Origin: Dehalococcoidia bacterium
GTDB taxonomy: Bacteria; Chloroflexota; Dehalococcoidia; GIF9; AB-539-J10
Direction of reading: 5' to 3'
DNA: 5,251 bases
NCBI GenBank assembly: GCA_030603265.1
Contig: JAUVYD010000123.1
Coordinates: 1 to 5,251 of the forward strand
Shown: piece by piece, positions 5,156 through 5,251 of the stretch
Numbering within the stretch: the first letter of the stretch is position 1
Layout: each line of letters starts with the position of its first letter
Notes under the pieces: generated by a model
Told to the model about the DNA's origin: nothing
Database searches by the model: none
What the model saw: the letters and a program-made list of their open reading frames with translations, nothing else
Position numbers and translations under genes: made by a program

Positions 5156-5251
5156 ATGAACACTGTGCCGACTCTGACCTTCTGGGCGCCGCTTCTGTGT
5201 CTCATCGCCTTCCTGATTGTGATTGCCATCACGTATGCGTACAGGCATCGG
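5156..5251 (+). CDS. Start of a further membrane-protein gene of the mrp operon, 5' part only
   Basis: An open frame of 32 codons from ATG 5156 runs off the window. It starts 6 bases after the mrpD stop, with GGGAGGTGG upstream. The visible protein begins MNTVPTLTFWAPLLCLIAFL and continues as one hydrophobic helix (about 8-27) ending in YRHR, so the product is a membrane protein with a basic residue cluster after its first helix. That N-terminus would suit a second antiporter-like subunit (NuoL/M/N or MrpD paralogue) or an Mbh/Mbs-type accessory subunit. Thirty-two residues cannot separate these. Its position makes it a probable part of the same complex. Confidence 0.7.
   Translation, partial: MNTVPTLTFWAPLLCLIAFLIVIAITYAYRHR

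Noticed and set aside
4904..5248. 114-codon minus-strand frame opposite the end of mrpD
   Set aside because: Charged antisense shadow without a ribosome binding site. The plus strand is clearly MrpD followed by the next operon gene.
1..5251. CRISPR arrays, tRNA or rRNA genes, insertion sequences
   Set aside because: No regularly spaced repeats, no tRNA-like cloverleaf or rRNA sequence, and no transposase or terminal repeats were seen. Almost all of the window is accounted for by coding sequence.

Overview
The window is GC-rich, with third codon positions mostly G or C, and is densely coding. It looks like bacterial chromosome: Shine-Dalgarno sites precede several genes, ATG, GTG and TTG starts all appear to be used, and a sigma70-type promoter is visible. 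The split-mrpA gene order suggests an anaerobic or thermophilic lineage rather than a classical aerobic Bacillus or proteobacterium. I cannot place it more precisely, and that inference is weak.

Left part (1-844, minus strand): the first 281 residues of an enolase-superfamily protein of the mandelate racemase / sugar-acid dehydratase type. The window edge cuts off its C-terminus. It has a strong Shine-Dalgarno site and a good promoter (TTGACG-17-TACTAT). Its metal-site acids are visible, but the catalytic His region lies outside the window.

Divergent spacer (845-1106, 262 bases): no convincing gene. It holds the minus-strand promoter, a weaker plus-strand promoter candidate back to back with it, two inverted-repeat blocks overlapping these promoters, and two small hairpins in the presumed leader of the plus-strand operon.

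Right part (1107-5251, plus strand): a tightly packed operon for a multisubunit Mrp-type Na+/H+ antiporter module in the order mrpE, mrpF, mrpG, mbhD-like (DUF4040), mbhE-like, mrpB, mrpC, mrpD, then the start of a further membrane-protein gene. Genes overlap by 1 to 8 bases or are separated by 0 to 6 bases, so translational coupling is likely. The order differs from the classical mrpABCDEFG operon: no NuoL-like mrpA N-terminal part is seen, and the two C-terminal MrpA domains are stand-alone small genes between G and B. It is the order of the Mrp-like half of archaeal membrane-bound hydrogenase (MbhA to MbhH) and of the related Mbs/Mbx complex. The products are all membrane subunits expected to form one ion-translocating complex in the cytoplasmic membrane. 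Whether it is a plain antiporter or the membrane arm of a redox-driven complex is decided by genes beyond base 5251.

The observations most worth a second look are the split-MrpA/Mbh-like layout, the absence of the usual TM8 lysine in MrpD together with a shifted glutamate in MrpC, and the compact divergent promoter with its inverted repeats.
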